The notes: generated from the sequence alone by a model not told the origin. DNA of 35,732 bases from JAYPCI01 sp038124645 (GCA_038124645.1 JAYPCI010000013.1:1-35732); one strand, 5' to 3'. Counted from the first letter of the stretch, positions 8,074-16,572 are shown. Numbers and translations: made by a program.

Positions 8074-8604
8074 TTAGTCTTTTACAAACATCACTGTAAG
8101 TTCAGCAACTTTAATACCAAACTTCGTCATCGTGGCACGATTGATGGCTACTCGCTCATCTTGCATGAAGATCCAATCATCAAAAGTAATTTTAATGTTT
8201 TTGCCCTTAACCGGTACTAATAATACGTATTCAAATTTAAACGCGGGACCATAAGAAAATCCTTTTGCAGTACCCACTACATCAGAAGCCGTGCCTTCAT
8301 AGTTATGTTCATCAATTTTTTTAATTGTCCACTGTCGCGTTTGCACTTCACCGTCAGTCCAATCGAATTTTTCATCTAAGATTAAAGTAGAGCCATCCCA
8401 CTTGCCGTTTAAGTCGGCCTTGAATTGTCGCGTGACTTTGCCAGAGCGATTTTGTAAAACGCCCCAAGCTTTTACATTACCGGAGAGATAATCTTCAATA
8501 ATTAAACGTGGTTGTTGTCCTTGAAAATCTGTTGGTTTCATATTACTTGCACAGCCTGTTAAAAAAATTAGTAATAATGCACTTAAAAAAAATCGCATTG
8601 TCAT
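8074..8604 (-). CDS. DUF3833 lipoprotein
   Basis: A 176-residue protein with a lipoprotein signal, LLLIFLTGCAS, giving a lipidated Cys at position 18. The mature part (FDWTDGEVQTRQWTI, GTASDVVGTAKG, DDWIFMQDERVAINRATMTKFG) matches DUF3833, a lipocalin-like family of unknown activity. In many proteobacteria DUF3833 sits with a FAD amine oxidase, DUF1365 and a Cfa-like enzyme, exactly as here. Its ATG overlaps the stop of the Cfa-like gene by one base (TAATG), which implies translational coupling. A likely role is at the membrane, handling or sensing the modified lipid, but this is inference from gene context. Confidence 0.88.
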   Translation of the reverse strand: MTMRFFLSALLLIFLTGCASNMKPTDFQGQQPRLIIEDYLSGNVKAWGVLQNRSGKVTRQFKADLNGKWDGSTLILDEKFDWTDGEVQTRQWTIKKIDEHNYEGTASDVVGTAKGFSYGPAFKFEYVLLVPVKGKNIKITFDDWIFMQDERVAINRATMTKFGIKVAELTVMFVKD

Positions 8605-9785
8605 TACTTATTAGACATCGAAAATTGAATCAAGTCTATATTTTTTGATTTAAAGCCAGCTTCACAATAACTTAGATAAAACTCCCAAATCTTTTTAAAC
8701 GCGTCATTAAATCCAAGAGGCGCAATTTGTTGCCAAGATGTTAAAAAATTAGAACGCCAGGTAGCAAGCGTTTGCGCATAATGATCTGCATAAGAATGAA
8801 CGGCGGTTAAGTTTAAGTTATGCTTGTGCATAATAGTTTTCATAAAACCTAAGGACGGTAAAAAGCCACCAGGAAAAATATATTTTTGAATAAAATCTTC
8901 ACTAGTTCGATAACGATCAAACAATTCGTCTTTAATTGTAATACCTTGGATTGCTGCAGTCCCGTTAGGATTTAATGACTGCTTAATCTTTTTAAAATAA
9001 GTATCGAGATAACTTTCGCCCACCGCTTCAATCATTTCGATCGAAGCCACATGATCGTATTGTGTTTTTAAATCTCGGTAATCCAAAAAATTGACATTGA
9101 CTTTATTATCTAAACCAGCGTCATACATTCTTTGTTTAGCATACTCATATTGTTTTTTGGAAATAGTAATACAGTCTACTGTGACGTCATAATTTTTAGC
9201 TACATATTCAGAAAACCCTCCCCAGCCACAACCAATTTCTAAAACTTTACCATTGGGTTTGATGTTTAGAAGATCAATAAGTTTTTGATATTTATTCTTT
9301 TGCGCGGTCTCTAAATCATCAGTTGGTTTTTCATAGATTGCACTTGAGTAAGTTAAAGTTTTATCTAACCAGATTGAAAAAAACTCATTCCCTAAGTCAT
9401 AATGTTTGGAGATATATTCTAAACTTTTAGATTTGGTATTGGAGGCAAAAATCTTTTTTAAAAAATTTTTAATGGTCTGTAGCTTGGCACTACCTGAGAA
9501 AGTATAAATCAGTTTTATATTCCTCGCCATCAATTCGATCAGATTAGTTAAATTATTAGTATAAAAATCTTTCGTAATATGTGCTTCAGCCATAGCTGAA
9601 CTACCGCCTAAAATAATATTAATATAAAATTTGGGATTATTGATTTGTACTTCAGCTTTAAGAGGACTTGCCAGATCTCCGAACTGATAGACTTTGCCGT
9701 CGTAATTCACTAATCTTAAATTACCCTCATCAATATTTTTCAGTTTATTGATGACAAATCTTTCTGAAATCTTAAATAAACTCAA
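8604..9785 (-). CDS. Cyclopropane-fatty-acid-synthase-like SAM methyltransferase with altered active-site residues
   Basis: A 393-residue enzyme of the COG2230 family, which transfers a one-carbon unit from S-adenosylmethionine to double bonds of membrane phospholipid acyl chains. HYDLGNEFF, VLEIGCGWGGF (SAM motif I), NFLDYRDL, QKYIFPGG and the C-terminal FYLSYCEAGF are clear. Compared from memory with E. coli Cfa, the active-site Cys (YSCAYW) is Ser here (YSSAIY) and the bicarbonate-site His (LLHTIG) is Gln (AIQGIT). The Glu and Tyr equivalents (IEAVG, ADHYAQTL) are kept. This points to a methylating or methylene-forming relative rather than a true cyclopropane synthase. It overlaps DUF1365 by four bases. 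Confidence 0.9.
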   Translation of the reverse strand: MSLFKISERFVINKLKNIDEGNLRLVNYDGKVYQFGDLASPLKAEVQINNPKFYINIILGGSSAMAEAHITKDFYTNNLTNLIELMARNIKLIYTFSGSAKLQTIKNFLKKIFASNTKSKSLEYISKHYDLGNEFFSIWLDKTLTYSSAIYEKPTDDLETAQKNKYQKLIDLLNIKPNGKVLEIGCGWGGFSEYVAKNYDVTVDCITISKKQYEYAKQRMYDAGLDNKVNVNFLDYRDLKTQYDHVASIEMIEAVGESYLDTYFKKIKQSLNPNGTAAIQGITIKDELFDRYRTSEDFIQKYIFPGGFLPSLGFMKTIMHKHNLNLTAVHSYADHYAQTLATWRSNFLTSWQQIAPLGFNDAFKKIWEFYLSYCEAGFKSKNIDLIQFSMSNK

Positions 9786-10543
9786 CTCTCCCCCTCGTAA
9801 CTTAAATTATTTTTAATTTTTTCTGAACGTCCCCGGTATTTTGCCCCTTTTTTCCATAAGCGTAAAGCTTCAAAATGAATAGCGGAAATTATTTTTAACG
9901 TCATTAAGGGATAAGTAAAAAAATTGATTAATAGTTGTTTAAAACTGAATTCTTTTCGCTCCCCTTTTTGCACTGCCGTTAATATCGTACCTGAACTATC
10001 CGTTTGTTTGATAAAGACAGATAACGTTTGTTTGGGTTTGATTAATCTAAAATTATAATCTGTTTCCATATCCATAAAAGGTGAGACATAAAACTTTTTT
10101 TTACAATTTTGATTGAGCACGCCCGTCTGGTTAATTTTAAACACATAAGTATGTTGCTCGTTAAAAGTATTTTTCACCTCATAAAAAATGAACTGTAACT
10201 CATCGTTGTGATAACAATAAAAAATACTTAACGGGTTAAAAACATAGCCAAAGATACGTGGAAAGCAAAGTAACTTGATTTTATTGATCTGATGCTCGAT
10301 ATTTAAATTGTTAAGATTATTTAAAACCCACTCTTTTAAAGATTTACCATCGCGGTCACCGTGATCTTTATTATAAAAACTAAACACATTAAATTTATTA
10401 TAAGAAAAGAGAGGATTAGATTTTGCTAAACTTTCAATTTCATCAAGATCGAGTAATAGAGAAAAAGTTTTATAATACAGAAAGTGTTTTACGGGTTTAA
10501 ACCGTCGGTGCGTTACAAAACCATTATAAAGACAAGACTCCAT
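9782..10543 (-). CDS. DUF1365 family protein
   Basis: A 253-residue protein of the DUF1365 / COG3496 family, whose members are almost always found beside a FAD amine oxidase-like gene and a Cfa-like gene. Typical segments are YNGFVTHRRFKPVKHFLYYK at the N-terminus, HGDRDG, PRIFGYVFNPLSIFYCYH, VKNTFNEQHTYVF and KKFYVSPFMDM. No catalytic mechanism is known. The conserved His, Asp and Tyr residues and the constant linkage to lipid methylation suggest a role in acyl-chain modification. Its ATG overlaps the amine oxidase stop by one base and its end overlaps the Cfa-like start by four, so the block is translated as a coupled unit. Confidence 0.92.
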   Translation of the reverse strand: MESCLYNGFVTHRRFKPVKHFLYYKTFSLLLDLDEIESLAKSNPLFSYNKFNVFSFYNKDHGDRDGKSLKEWVLNNLNNLNIEHQINKIKLLCFPRIFGYVFNPLSIFYCYHNDELQFIFYEVKNTFNEQHTYVFKINQTGVLNQNCKKKFYVSPFMDMETDYNFRLIKPKQTLSVFIKQTDSSGTILTAVQKGERKEFSFKQLLINFFTYPLMTLKIISAIHFEALRLWKKGAKYRGRSEKIKNNLSYEGES

Positions 10544-11775
10544 TAAGCTTTAAAATTTTTAACCAATGTTAAAGCAGATTTTAAACCATCTTCGTGGAAA
10601 CCGTAACCAAAATAACTGCCACAATACCAAGTCCTTTTATAACCTTGAAGCGAAGCTAAATCTTTTTTTAATTGATGATTAGTTGCATTAAAGAAAGGAT
10701 GTGTAAATTCAACTTCTTTAATAATGGTTTTGGGTTCAATTGCTCGAATAGGATTTAAAGTTAAAAAAAAGTTTTGTTCTGTATTTAAATTTTGCAGTTT
10801 ATTTAACCAGTAACTAACACAAGTCTGACTAGCTTCTTTATTAGATAAAGCATTCCAACTGGCCCAAGCATTTTTTGACTTTGGCATTAAATTGGGATCT
10901 GTATGTAGAACTGCTACATTTTTTAAATAAGTAAACTCTTGCAAAATCTTTTGTTCTTGCGTTGAGGGTGTCTGCAATAGTTGAAGGCTTTGATCAGCAT
11001 GAGTTGCTAAAACTACATGATCATAATCTAAATGTTGTTCATGATGATCAATAACTAATCTAACATTTTCATCAGATCTAATGATAGATTTGACTTTATA
11101 ATTTTTAAAATATTCACCGCTAATTTTCTCTAACACCTTGTTAACATAAGTGTGACTTCGACCAGTGACAGTAAACCACTGCGGTCTATTTTTTAATTTA
11201 AATAAACCATGATTGTTAAAAAATTCGACAAAAAGATTTAAAGGTAATTCTCTAGCTTGCTGATAGGGCATGGACCAGATCGCCGCGACCATGGGAATAA
11301 TATGATAATTTTCAAAATACGCCGAAGCCTTAATAGAACTTAAATAAGAACCTAGAGTAAATTTATTGGTCACCACCTCTGTTAATTGTGAGGTCTCTGT
11401 ATAAAAATTAACTATTTCTTTAAGCATTTTAAGAAAATTGAAATTAAAAATATTTGTTCGATTAGCAAAGATTGCATTGAAACCGGTGCCACCGTACTCA
11501 ACGTTGGTATCGGCTACGCTCACCGCAAAAGACATATTGCTTTTTTCATAACTAACCTCGAGTTCTTTGAAAAAATTTAAAAGATTAGGATAGGTTAATT
11601 CATTAAAAACAATAAAACCTAAATCAACATTGAGATTTTCATGTTCAATTTTATAAGTATAAGCATGCCCACCAAAGTGGTCATCTTTCTCAAATAAATC
11701 GACTTTATATTGTTTGGATAAATGATAAGCGGCAGCTAATCCTGAAATGCCTGAGCCAATAACCGCAATCTTCAT
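10543..11775 (-). CDS. FAD-dependent amine oxidase / desaturase-like protein (COG2907)
   Basis: A 410-residue flavoprotein. The N-terminal dinucleotide motif IAVIGSGISGLAAAYHL is followed by DLFEKDDHFGGHAYTY, the usual COG2907 beginning. DHVVLATHADQSL and, at the C-terminus, TWYCGSYFGYGFHEDGL complete the FAD fold. Members carry the amine oxidase domain but are thought to act on lipids or isoprenoid-like molecules; the reaction here is unproven. It starts six bases after the gcvP stop on the same strand, with no terminator between, and heads the amine oxidase, DUF1365, Cfa-like, DUF3833 series. Similar sets in Rhodobacter belong to the ChrR/sigma-E singlet-oxygen response. Confidence 0.92.
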   Translation of the reverse strand: MKIAVIGSGISGLAAAYHLSKQYKVDLFEKDDHFGGHAYTYKIEHENLNVDLGFIVFNELTYPNLLNFFKELEVSYEKSNMSFAVSVADTNVEYGGTGFNAIFANRTNIFNFNFLKMLKEIVNFYTETSQLTEVVTNKFTLGSYLSSIKASAYFENYHIIPMVAAIWSMPYQQARELPLNLFVEFFNNHGLFKLKNRPQWFTVTGRSHTYVNKVLEKISGEYFKNYKVKSIIRSDENVRLVIDHHEQHLDYDHVVLATHADQSLQLLQTPSTQEQKILQEFTYLKNVAVLHTDPNLMPKSKNAWASWNALSNKEASQTCVSYWLNKLQNLNTEQNFFLTLNPIRAIEPKTIIKEVEFTHPFFNATNHQLKKDLASLQGYKRTWYCGSYFGYGFHEDGLKSALTLVKNFKA

Positions 11776-11781
11776 TAATGT

Positions 11782-14214
11782 TTAAGCAGCTTCATCGCGG
11801 TATTCATCAATCGAAGGACATGAACAAACAAGATTACGATCACCGAAAACGTTATCGACTCTACCAACTGGAGCCCAGTATTTATTATTCTTAATAAATT
11901 CACTTGGAAAGGCTGCTGTTTCTCGAGAGTATGGATGTTCCCAATCAGAACTGCATAGTTCCACATACGTGTGGGGCGCATTTTTAAGTGGATTATTTAT
12001 TTTATCAAATTCACCACTTTGCACTTTATCAATTTCTTTTTTGATAGAGATTAAAGCTTCACAAAATCGATTGATTTCACTTAAACTTTCACTTTCAGTA
12101 GGTTCGATCATAATTGTCCCGGCTACCGGCCAAGACATCGTTGGTGCATGGAAACCATAATCAATTAAGCGTTTAGCAATGTCTTCTTCGGAAATGCCAC
12201 TTGCTGTTTTAATCGGTCTGATATCAATAATACATTCATGCGCAACGTTGCCGTTATTGCCCGTATAAAGAACTTTAAAATCACTAGATAGTTTTTTTGC
12301 AATATAGTTCGCACTTAAAATTGAAACTTGTGAAGCTTGCTTTAAACCCTCCGGTCCCATCATTTTAATATACATCCACGAAATGGGTAAGATCGACGAA
12401 CTACCCCATGGAGCTGCGGAGACCGCTCCTAAACCACTTGCTGGACCACTTTCTTTAATAACTTTATGATTTGGCAAAAACTTTTGTAATTCTTTCGTGC
12501 AGGCGATTGGACCCATGCCTGGTCCACCACCACCATGAGGAATGCAAAAAGTTTTATGCAAATTGATATGGCAAATATCTGGACCAAAGTTGCCTGGTTT
12601 GGCAATACCTACTAAGGCATTAAGATTAGCGCCATCCATATAAACTTTACCACCGTGCTGATGAATAATTTTACAAATATCAGTAATTTTTTCTTCAAAG
12701 ACTCCATGCGTTGATGGATAAGTCACCATTAAAGAAGATAATTGTTTCGAATGCAATTTAGCTTTAGTTTCTAAATCATTAATATCAACATTTCCATTCG
12801 CATCACAATTAACGACAACGACTTTCATCCCACACATCTGTGCGCTGGCAGGGTTAGTGCCATGCGCTGAACTTGGAATTAAACACACATCTCTATTTTT
12901 ATCACCTCTACTGAGATGATATTTTCTAATTGTCATTAAACCAGCATACTCACCTTGAGCGCCAGAGTTCGGTTGCAGTGAAACAGCATCAAAACCGGTG
13001 ATGACTTTTAAATCATGAATTAAGTCATTAAAGAGTATTTTGTAACCTTGCATTTGTGTTGGGGGCACGAAAGGATGCGGTGCTGAAAATTCTGGCCAAG
13101 TAATAGGAATAAGTTCTGCCGTTGCATTGAGTTTCATTGTGCAAGAGCCTAGTGCAATCATTGAACGATTTAGAGCAATATCTGAGTCCTCTAATCTTTT
13201 TAAATATCTAAGCATCTCAGTTTCTGAGTGATATTTATTAAAAACCGGATGGGTCATAAATGCTGAAGTTCGTTTAAGATTTTCAGGAATATTCGTTAAT
13301 GTTATTTTTTGTTTAATTGTATATTTTTTCTTAACCCCGAATAGTTCAAGCAACGTATTAACATCTTCGATTGTTTTATTTTCATCAAAAGCAATAGCAA
13401 TACTCTTGTTGTTTACATTTCTAAGATTAATATTTTTTTTAAGGGCTTTTTGTAAAATTGTCTTAGTTTGTTTGTCTGTTTGCACCGTAACCGTATCAAA
13501 GAAATCTTTGGAAAGAACTTTAAACTTACTTTTAGCTAGACCGTCATAAAATAATTTAGCTAACTTTGAAATTTTATCGGCAATCTTGCTAATGCCTTTT
13601 GGACCATGGTAGATGGCATAAGCAGCTGAGATAATTGCTAAGAGTGCTTGCGCAGTACATATGTTACTTGTTGCTTTATCTCTTCTAATATGTTGCTCCC
13701 GTGTTTGTAATGATAGGCGATAAGCTTTATTGCCATACCGATCTTTGGAAACACCAATAATTCGACCAGGCATTGCTCTTTTAAATTCATCTTTAGTTGC
13801 AAAAAATGCTGCATGGGGTCCACCATAACCCATNNNNNNNNNNNNNNNNNNNNNNNNNNNNNNNNNNNNNNNNNNNNNNNNNNNNNNNNNNNNNNNNNNN
13901 NNNNNNNNNNNNNNNNNNNNNNNNNNNNNNNNNAAGATAACTTTGGGTAATAAAGTGTCGTAATAACCCATGCCAATAAAATTTTTAAATAATTTATTTT
14001 TTTTGGCGATCGCATTTAACTGTTGAAGTGCATCATTTTCAGAAACTGCCTCTGTGAGTTTAAGAAGTTTTTGGTCCAAAATTTTATTAGGGACCGTTGC
14101 TTCGATTAGACTATCAAGACTGTTATAACCTAAATAGTTTAACATTTTGGACTGCTCATCAATCGAGGGACCAATGTGTCTTGCTATAAATTCTTTATGG
14201 TTGTCTTCAATCAT
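11782..14214 (-). CDS. gcvP: Glycine dehydrogenase (decarboxylating), P protein, interrupted by an N gap
   Basis: The PLP enzyme of the glycine cleavage system; it decarboxylates glycine and passes the aminomethyl group to the lipoyl arm of GcvH. It starts with HIGPSIDEQSKML, and after the gap reads MGYGGPHAAFFATKDEFKR, then SCTMKLNAT, QPNSGAQGEYAGL, SSAHGTNPASAQM and the PLP-lysine segment HINLHKTFCIPHGGGGPG. It ends with VGRVDNVFGDRNLVCSCP. Only about 776 residues are real, against about 950 in the single-chain GcvP family. The missing 170 or so (from after LPKVI to MGYGG, by memory of E. coli GcvP) should lie in the gap, which is written as only 100 N. The reading frame happens to stay open across it. 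The start is just after gcvH. Confidence 0.97.
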   Translation of the reverse strand: MIEDNHKEFIARHIGPSIDEQSKMLNYLGYNSLDSLIEATVPNKILDQKLLKLTEAVSENDALQQLNAIAKKNKLFKNFIGMGYYDTLLPKVIXXXXXXXXXXXXXXXXXXXXXXXXXXXXXXXXXXMGYGGPHAAFFATKDEFKRAMPGRIIGVSKDRYGNKAYRLSLQTREQHIRRDKATSNICTAQALLAIISAAYAIYHGPKGISKIADKISKLAKLFYDGLAKSKFKVLSKDFFDTVTVQTDKQTKTILQKALKKNINLRNVNNKSIAIAFDENKTIEDVNTLLELFGVKKKYTIKQKITLTNIPENLKRTSAFMTHPVFNKYHSETEMLRYLKRLEDSDIALNRSMIALGSCTMKLNATAELIPITWPEFSAPHPFVPPTQMQGYKILFNDLIHDLKVITGFDAVSLQPNSGAQGEYAGLMTIRKYHLSRGDKNRDVCLIPSSAHGTNPASAQMCGMKVVVVNCDANGNVDINDLETKAKLHSKQLSSLMVTYPSTHGVFEEKITDICKIIHQHGGKVYMDGANLNALVGIAKPGNFGPDICHINLHKTFCIPHGGGGPGMGPIACTKELQKFLPNHKVIKESGPASGLGAVSAAPWGSSSILPISWMYIKMMGPEGLKQASQVSILSANYIAKKLSSDFKVLYTGNNGNVAHECIIDIRPIKTASGISEEDIAKRLIDYGFHAPTMSWPVAGTIMIEPTESESLSEINRFCEALISIKKEIDKVQSGEFDKINNPLKNAPHTYVELCSSDWEHPYSRETAAFPSEFIKNNKYWAPVGRVDNVFGDRNLVCSCPSIDEYRDEAA
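13834..13933. other. Assembly gap of 100 N inside gcvP
   Basis: One hundred consecutive N. The flanking sequence is both gcvP, before and after, and about 170 residues (some 500 bases) of the P protein are absent. The length is therefore a placeholder, not a measurement. Confidence 0.97.
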
Positions 14215-14215
14215 T

Positions 14216-14596
14216 TTAATTTGGATTATCCTTTACAAACTGTTCATACGCATCTTTAGTCATTAAATTATCAAACTCAGCTTTATTGCTTAATTTAATT
14301 TTAAAAAACCAAGCGCCACCCTCCGGATCAGTATTGATTGAAGATGGATCTTCGACAATTTTTGCATTACCTTCAACAATCTCACCGCTTACTGGACTGT
14401 AAACATCGCTCGCTGCTTTTGTAGATTCAACAACCGCTGCTTGACCTTCTGCTGCTACTTGCTTGCCTTGTTCAGGTACTTCTGCAAATACAATATCACC
14501 TAACATTTCTGTTGCATGCTTTGTAATACCAACTGTTGCTGTATCGCCTTCTAATTTTACCCACTCATGTTTTTTTGAATATTTAACTTCACTCAT
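14216..14596 (-). CDS. gcvH: Glycine cleavage system H protein
   Basis: A 126-residue lipoyl carrier that shuttles the aminomethyl intermediate between the P, T and L proteins. The lipoylated lysine is K60 in VESTKAASD, and KKHEWVKLEGD, GDIVFAEVPEQG and VSGEIVEGN are standard. Length matches the family. It lies six bases after gcvT and one base before gcvP on the same strand, all behind the glycine riboswitch. The fourth component, lipoamide dehydrogenase (L protein), is not in the window and is normally shared with the 2-oxoacid dehydrogenases. Confidence 0.98.
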   Translation of the reverse strand: MSEVKYSKKHEWVKLEGDTATVGITKHATEMLGDIVFAEVPEQGKQVAAEGQAAVVESTKAASDVYSPVSGEIVEGNAKIVEDPSSINTDPEGGAWFFKIKLSNKAEFDNLMTKDAYEQFVKDNPN

Positions 14597-14602
14597 ACAT
14601 CC

Positions 14603-15697
14603 TCACTTTACGTAGCTTTTTTTATAAAATGGAAGCTCTGCCACAATAGCTTCGTGTTTTTTGCCTCTAACTTCTAACATCAACTTTGAACCGATAGCTG
14701 AAAATTCTTTTTTTACATAACCCATAGCCACAGGGTAATTTAGACTAGGGCCAAACGTTCCGCTAGTCACAACTCCGATCTCTTGGTTATCTTGTGAATA
14801 AATTTTTGTTCCCTCTCGTGCAATAATTTTGCCATTCGGTTTAATACCAACTCTTAAAGTTTTTGGACCTGAATTTATTAAATCTTTCATTTTTTCCCAA
14901 CCTTTAAATCCTCCAGCTTCTCTTTTAGACTTAGAGATTGCAAACAACAAATTAGCTTCAATAGGATTTATTTTTTCATTTAAATCGTGTCCATACAAAC
15001 ATAAGCCTGCTTCTAGTCTTAATGTATCACGGGCACCAAGACCGGCTGGTTTAACTGAATTTTTTTTAAATTCATTTACTAAATTGTTTACTAATTTGTT
15101 ATCAATAGATAATTCAAAGCCATCTTCACCTGTATAGCCTGATCGAGTAACATAAATTTGCTGACCTTGAAATTGAAAGGGTTGCCCGTTCATAAATTTT
15201 AAATTTTCTACACCAGGAATAATTTTGTTAAGTACCTCGACCGCTTTGGGACCTTGAATAGCAATTAAAGATAAATCATTATTGAGTTTACCTTTGATGT
15301 TAGAACCTAAAGATTTTTCAATAACTTGAATATCGTTATGTTTGCAAGCGGCATTTAAAATAATCATTAATCCTTTATCTAATCTGGTAACAATCAGATC
15401 ATCAATAATTCCGCCTTCATCATTTAAAAGAACAGAATATTTGGATTGGTTTAATTTCAATTTAGAAAAATCAATTGGAATAATATTTTCTAATTTTTTT
15501 TCTATAGCTTGGTCGCTTGTTAAAAAATATTGACCCATATGGGAAACATCAAAGAAAGTACAAAACTCTCTAGTATAAGTATGTTCTTTAACAATACCTT
15601 CTGAATACTGGATAGGCATCTCGTAACCAGCAAAAGAAACAAATTTAGCACCAAGCTCTTTATGTAAATTATATAAAGCAGTTTTGTTTTCAGTCAT
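14603..15697 (-). CDS. gcvT: Glycine cleavage system aminomethyltransferase, T protein
   Basis: A 364-residue tetrahydrofolate-dependent enzyme that releases ammonia from the aminomethyl-lipoyl H protein and makes 5,10-methylene-tetrahydrofolate. FAGYEMPIQY, FFDVSHMGQ, GGIIDDLIV (containing the catalytic Asp), SGYTGEDGFELS, GLGARDTLRLEAGLCLYG and the C-terminal GTFGPSLNYPVAMGYV are all present, and the length is normal. It is the first gene after the tandem glycine riboswitch; a purine-rich AGAGAAG lies a few bases before the ATG. Excess glycine should raise expression through the riboswitch. Confidence 0.98.
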   Translation of the reverse strand: MTENKTALYNLHKELGAKFVSFAGYEMPIQYSEGIVKEHTYTREFCTFFDVSHMGQYFLTSDQAIEKKLENIIPIDFSKLKLNQSKYSVLLNDEGGIIDDLIVTRLDKGLMIILNAACKHNDIQVIEKSLGSNIKGKLNNDLSLIAIQGPKAVEVLNKIIPGVENLKFMNGQPFQFQGQQIYVTRSGYTGEDGFELSIDNKLVNNLVNEFKKNSVKPAGLGARDTLRLEAGLCLYGHDLNEKINPIEANLLFAISKSKREAGGFKGWEKMKDLINSGPKTLRVGIKPNGKIIAREGTKIYSQDNQEIGVVTSGTFGPSLNYPVAMGYVKKEFSAIGSKLMLEVRGKKHEAIVAELPFYKKSYVK

Positions 15698-15714
15698 AAT
15701 AACTTCTCTTTTAT

Positions 15715-15856
15715 TCCCCTTCTGTCTAGGTACCTGAGAGATTTGCTCCTTCGGTGAGGCTAAGCCTGCTTTCCAGAAGTTATTACGTCAACGGTCCTTT
15801 TGCCTGAGAGTTTCCGGGGTCGTTGCTCCTTCGGCGCTAATAAATAGACTCTCCCG
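15715..15856 (-). ncRNA. Tandem glycine riboswitch upstream of gcvT
   Basis: On the minus strand, 15856 to about 15790 reads as a first glycine aptamer: CGGGAGAGT, then GCGCCGAAGGAGCAA, AACTCTCAGGCAAAAGGACCG. After a short linker (around 15777-15788) a second aptamer follows to 15715: CTGGAAAGCAGGC, CACCGAAGGAGCAAA, CTCTCAGGTACCTAGACAG. GGAGCAA, CTCTCAGG and the AAAGGACCG / AGACAGAAGGG 3' arms are the conserved glycine-binding core in each copy. The 3' end is about 18 bases from the gcvT ATG, so the switch probably controls initiation of translation, or an early terminator I cannot see. Known family behaviour is an on-switch for glycine cleavage at high glycine. Confidence 0.96.
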
Positions 15857-15866
15857 TTGAAATTAA

Positions 15867-15895
15867 ATTTTGTTTTAAAATGATGTTAAAGTCAA
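15867..15895 (-). promoter_or_regulatory. Candidate promoter for the glycine riboswitch / gcv transcript
   Basis: On the minus strand TTGACT (15895-15890, five of six matches to the -35 consensus) is followed after 17 bases by CAAAAT (15872-15867, four of six). A start about seven bases later would fall just before the first riboswitch stem at 15856. The -35 overlaps the stop codon of the upstream EamA gene. This is a plausible but unproven assignment. Confidence 0.45.
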
Positions 15896-16572
15896 ACTTT
15901 AATTTTTTCTTTGTGAACTTTATCGTAATATTTAATAATTACCGCAGAAACTATTAAAAGACCTCCTAACAACACACTTGATGGTGGTAACTCATCTTTA
16001 AATAACCAAACCCATATCGGAGCAAAAATTGTCTCGCAGAGCATTAAAATTCCGACCGTCACTGCTGGCGTGGTTCTTGATCCAATGGTTATACAAGTAA
16101 AACCAAAAGCTAATTGGGGCACGCCTAATAAAAATGACATAAATATATCGTGAGAAGAAATAATAATGCTATCAGTTAAAAAATAACCATAGACGCTACC
16201 TAAAATCCCAGCATAGAAAATAGCAGGCAACATATCTAATTGCGGATATTTCCTAATAATCATAACTAAAATTGAAAAATTGATCGGGATCACCAAAGCA
16301 CAAAGGTTACCAATTAATGAACCTGAAAATATAGAGTCGCCAACCATTAAAGAAACACCGCCCATGGCAACAATAATTGAAATTAAACCTATAGAACTAA
16401 TTTTTTCTTTTAAAAAAATAAAGCCAAAGAGAGCAAGAAATATGGTCTGCGAACTAATTATAAAGACGACATTAGCAACGGTAATTAATTTGATCGCTGC
16501 AACATAAGTTATAAAACTTGTGGAGAGAAATATTCCACCTACTAAAGCTGCAACTCCTGCTTTTTTGAAAAC
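15892..16572 (-). CDS. EamA/DMT-superfamily transporter, N-terminus missing in gap
   Basis: About 226 residues of a ten-helix drug/metabolite transporter. The visible part starts within the first EamA repeat (KKAGVAALVGGIF, then VANVVFIISSQTIFLALFGFIFLKEKIS) and continues through the whole second repeat (GNLCALVIPINFSILVMII to GGLLIVSAVIIKYYD). The recurring 'F-x-x-L-K-E-K' and 'W-L-F-K-D-E-L-P' motifs before the fifth helix of each repeat are characteristic. Some 60-70 N-terminal residues are lost in the N gap. The substrate is unknown. An open frame runs through the gap into a MATE protein, but that join is an artefact. The stop codon overlaps the candidate gcvT promoter. Confidence 0.85.
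   Translation of the reverse strand, partial: VFKKAGVAALVGGIFLSTSFITYVAAIKLITVANVVFIISSQTIFLALFGFIFLKEKISSIGLISIIVAMGGVSLMVGDSIFSGSLIGNLCALVIPINFSILVMIIRKYPQLDMLPAIFYAGILGSVYGYFLTDSIIISSHDIFMSFLLGVPQLAFGFTCITIGSRTTPAVTVGILMLCETIFAPIWVWLFKDELPPSSVLLGGLLIVSAVIIKYYDKVHKEKIKV

Noticed and set aside
8011..8220. Plus-strand frame of 69 codons
   Set aside because: It lies mostly opposite the DUF3833 lipoprotein gene and has no recognisable features.
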